Assembly (NCBI GenBank): GCA_009760855.2
Contig: WPIO01000003.1
Coordinates: forward strand, 4,107,501-4,169,500
DNA: 62,000 bases
Direction: 5' to 3'
DNA from: Cristatella mucedo
Lineage: Eukaryota > Bryozoa > Phylactolaemata > Cristatellidae
Shown here piece by piece: positions 60,106-62,000 of this stretch. The notes under the pieces were generated by a model. The model ran no database searches and was not told the DNA's origin. It saw only the letters and a list, made by a program, of their open reading frames with translations. Numbering within the stretch: position 1 is the first letter of the stretch; every line of letters starts with the position of its first letter. The position numbers and the translations under genes are program-made.

Positions 60106-60674
60106 CTTACTAACTGCACAATTCATGTACAATGCTGCAGACTTTGTTCCGACAATGCTGGCACTGCTTGTCCAGCAGTTCTGATCTACCAAGTTTTCAC
60201 TACGTCTTTTTTCTAACAGCTATTCCGCTTCAATCATACTTCCCGTTGGTTTCTTGAATGCGGTTGACCTCCGATTGTGCGCTAAAAGCCAACATGACCT
60301 CCCCGGCATGCACTTCGGCAATGCCTTAGCCTTCCAGAATTCCCACTTGCAGATGGAGATACACATTTAACACGCTCAGGCCAAGCAGAGGTTCCGTGGA
60401 AGGCTATGACATCATTGTTTGCCAATCTTACCAAGATTTTTTTCCTTTTAACAGGTCACGTGCCTTTCAGTTTGAGAAGCTTGTTGAAAGGTAAATTAAA
60501 TTAAAAAAGGTAAATTAAAGGTAAATTAAAAAGCCAACAGCATCGTTACGATAACACCGATTGTGTCACAGGACAACGGTGGACAAAGGCAGCTAAAGAC
60601 TCCCTGTTAATTAGATTATGACGTAGCCAAATAACCGTAGGAGTTCCACGATACAAAACATCGCATCATTCTTA

Positions 60675-61040
60675 AGAAAGAGAAATAGAGCTAAATTACG
60701 CGAGGGACGGAGCTCGTAAAAGAGATGAGAGCCAGGCAAGAGGGAAAAGAGATAAGGAAAGAAAGAAAGGGCTGCAAAGGCAAAAGAGAGGAAGCCGAGG
60801 AAAAGGGGACAAAGCTAAGGAATGCAAAACGGAAGTCAAAGAAAGAGGCAAACGTAGGGTCAAGAAAAAGGGCTACGGGAAAAGTGAAGGAAAGATGCAC
60901 AGAAAAGAGGAGAAATGTGCAAAGTAACGAGTGAGTGTAGCAAACAAAAGAAGGATGAGAGAAGAGGAAAAGATGAATGCAGCGACGAAAAGAGAAAAGG
61001 ATGCAGAGGAACAAACACGGGAAAAGATGCGATAGGTGAG
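60675..61040. repeat. Purine-rich region (AG-rich, non-periodic)
   Basis: The plus strand is dominated by A and G in irregular AAAGAGA, GGAAAAG steps. Minus-strand frames are Ser/Phe/Leu-rich artefacts. Confidence 0.75.
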
Positions 61041-61659
61041 GAGTGAGACACATAATCGAACTGATCAAACCACGACCGTACTACAACAATAACTCAAACG
61101 TTTACCGGACTCACACATTTTACCTGACACGACCTCGTGGGCCACAACAGACTTGGTTCACATCATGCAGTTACCTTTCTAAGTTTGCCGTGGTCCTACA
61201 AAAAAAAAAAGAAACAAGCCTTTAATGCGAATGACCACTTGTTCAGCAGTATCCGAGCACTTACAGTGGAGGCGAGAGTATGAACGATGAAGAGTCAAGG
61301 GGTGTGTGCCCTCGAAGCAAACACGTAGCCAATCTCATGCAAATGCCAAGCCGTCACATACCTGTGCATGAGCCGGTGTATCACTCTCTTTGATTTTAGA
61401 GTGAAAGCGGCCACCTTCTCCTCGAACCCGATTCATGGCATGCCTGTGCCTCGACTCGTGCAAGTATTTCTAAAATACGAACGGCAAAGTAGGTGGAACG
61501 GAAATCTAAATCAAGTCCGACACAGAGACACGGGCGACAGACCGCTGTCGTACGTCACCGTAGACAAAAAAGTGTGCATGCTATCCGACTATTCCTTGCA
61601 AAGTATGCACGGATCTCCATCAGCAACTCGCAAAGACCGAGGGCATGCTACGCCGGCAA

Positions 61660-61725
61660 ATTCTCTATTTCCGCTCTCAAAGCCCAAGCGGCTTTCGGTG
61701 CGGAAACGATAGCCAACATCCTCAA
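61660..61725 (-). repeat. Family C tail repeat, decayed
   Basis: Reverse complement contains TTGGCTATCG, CACCGAAAGCCGCTTGGGCT and TTGAGAGCGGAAATAGAGAA, parallel to the other copies. Confidence 0.45.
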
Positions 61726-62000
61726 GCTCACGCAGCGAAGATAAACCAAGTCTCGGTTCTGCAAAGCAACTTTACTGACTGGGCGCGAAGCCGGAAATCT
61801 AAGCAAAGGCTGCTCAACAGTCAACAGCCTGCTGAATGCCAAGGACGGCCGCCACCAGACGGGAATCAGCGAGAAAAGCCACAGCAGAACACAGGCGAAA
61901 GGCGACTCACAGATGCACAAGCACGAGGACAGCAGAAGGAGCAAAGGAAGCAGCAGCAGTGGGATGCTGCAGACCTTGCGCTCTTTCGGAATTTTGCCCT

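Larger units (their letters stand above)
60106..62000. other. No gene seen
   Basis: Unique sequence, the AG-rich block and the family-C relic. Frames near 61368-61944 are below 115 codons and not recognised; a gene beginning beyond the window end cannot be excluded. Confidence 0.5.

Noticed and set aside
60675-61068. Lys/Arg/Glu-rich plus-strand and Ser/Phe/Leu-rich minus-strand frames
   Set aside because: AG-rich low-complexity sequence; no recognisable domain.

Overview
The window is genomic DNA of a bilaterian animal. It shows short exons with GT-AG splice sites, very long dinucleotide and trinucleotide microsatellites, tRNA-derived SINE-like copies, decayed non-LTR retrotransposons of the L2/CR1 type and a CpG-rich promoter region. 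There is no sign of operons, Shine-Dalgarno sites or dense coding, so most long open frames are simple-sequence artefacts. The HMG-box residues ([47 protein letters not shown]) are closer to the insect and lophotrochozoan SoxD that I remember than to vertebrate SOX5/6/13. I therefore lean to a protostome, perhaps a spiralian; the species cannot be named.

The one gene I can defend is a SoxD-class HMG-box transcription factor on the + strand, coding from about 30.7 to 46.8 kb. A CpG island (about 28.1-30.7 kb) contains a CCAAT box and a perfect AG|GTGAGT donor that probably closes a non-coding first exon at 29746. The ATG exon (30725-31207) starts with MSSK like vertebrate SOX5/SOX6 and ends in the first part of the SoxD coiled coil. 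A small candidate exon (35345-35417) is followed by one carrying the CtBP-type motif PLNLT (37575-37691), an Ala/Pro-rich exon (40563-40948) and a candidate exon (41321-41483). Three exons hold the HMG box and its conserved C-terminal extension (about 43355-43615, 43842-43947, 44120-44298). The last exon (46571-46797) is Gly/Ser-rich then acidic. Exon phases agree throughout, giving a model of about 664 residues, and AATAAA lies at 47659. The long glutamine-rich part of the coiled coil is not visible.

Elsewhere (1-28 kb and 47.7-62 kb, plus the SoxD introns) I find no convincing gene. These regions hold (i) L2/CR1-like LINE fragments, the best at 42290-43165, 55610-56745 and 21025-21720 (minus); (ii) SINE family A, whose 3' tail resembles the LINE tail; (iii) SINE family B, with a perfect Pol III B box and its own tail; (iv) a stem-loop-containing tail repeat (family C); (v) an unclassified repeat (family D, about 3.3-3.5 kb and 59.5-59.6 kb inverted); and (vi) many microsatellites and minisatellites, including a 15-bp GC-rich minisatellite at 1540-2003, a polypurine block at 10.5-11.3 kb, CTG repeats at 15.8 and 20.4 kb, and long CT, GA, GT and CA arrays.

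Functionally the window is a developmental regulator locus embedded in, and invaded by, retroelements. I do not see a novel multi-gene system. The most useful leads are the SINE/LINE tail sharing, the abbreviated and acidic/Gln-altered SoxD protein, the uncatalogued repeat families and several precise palindromes.
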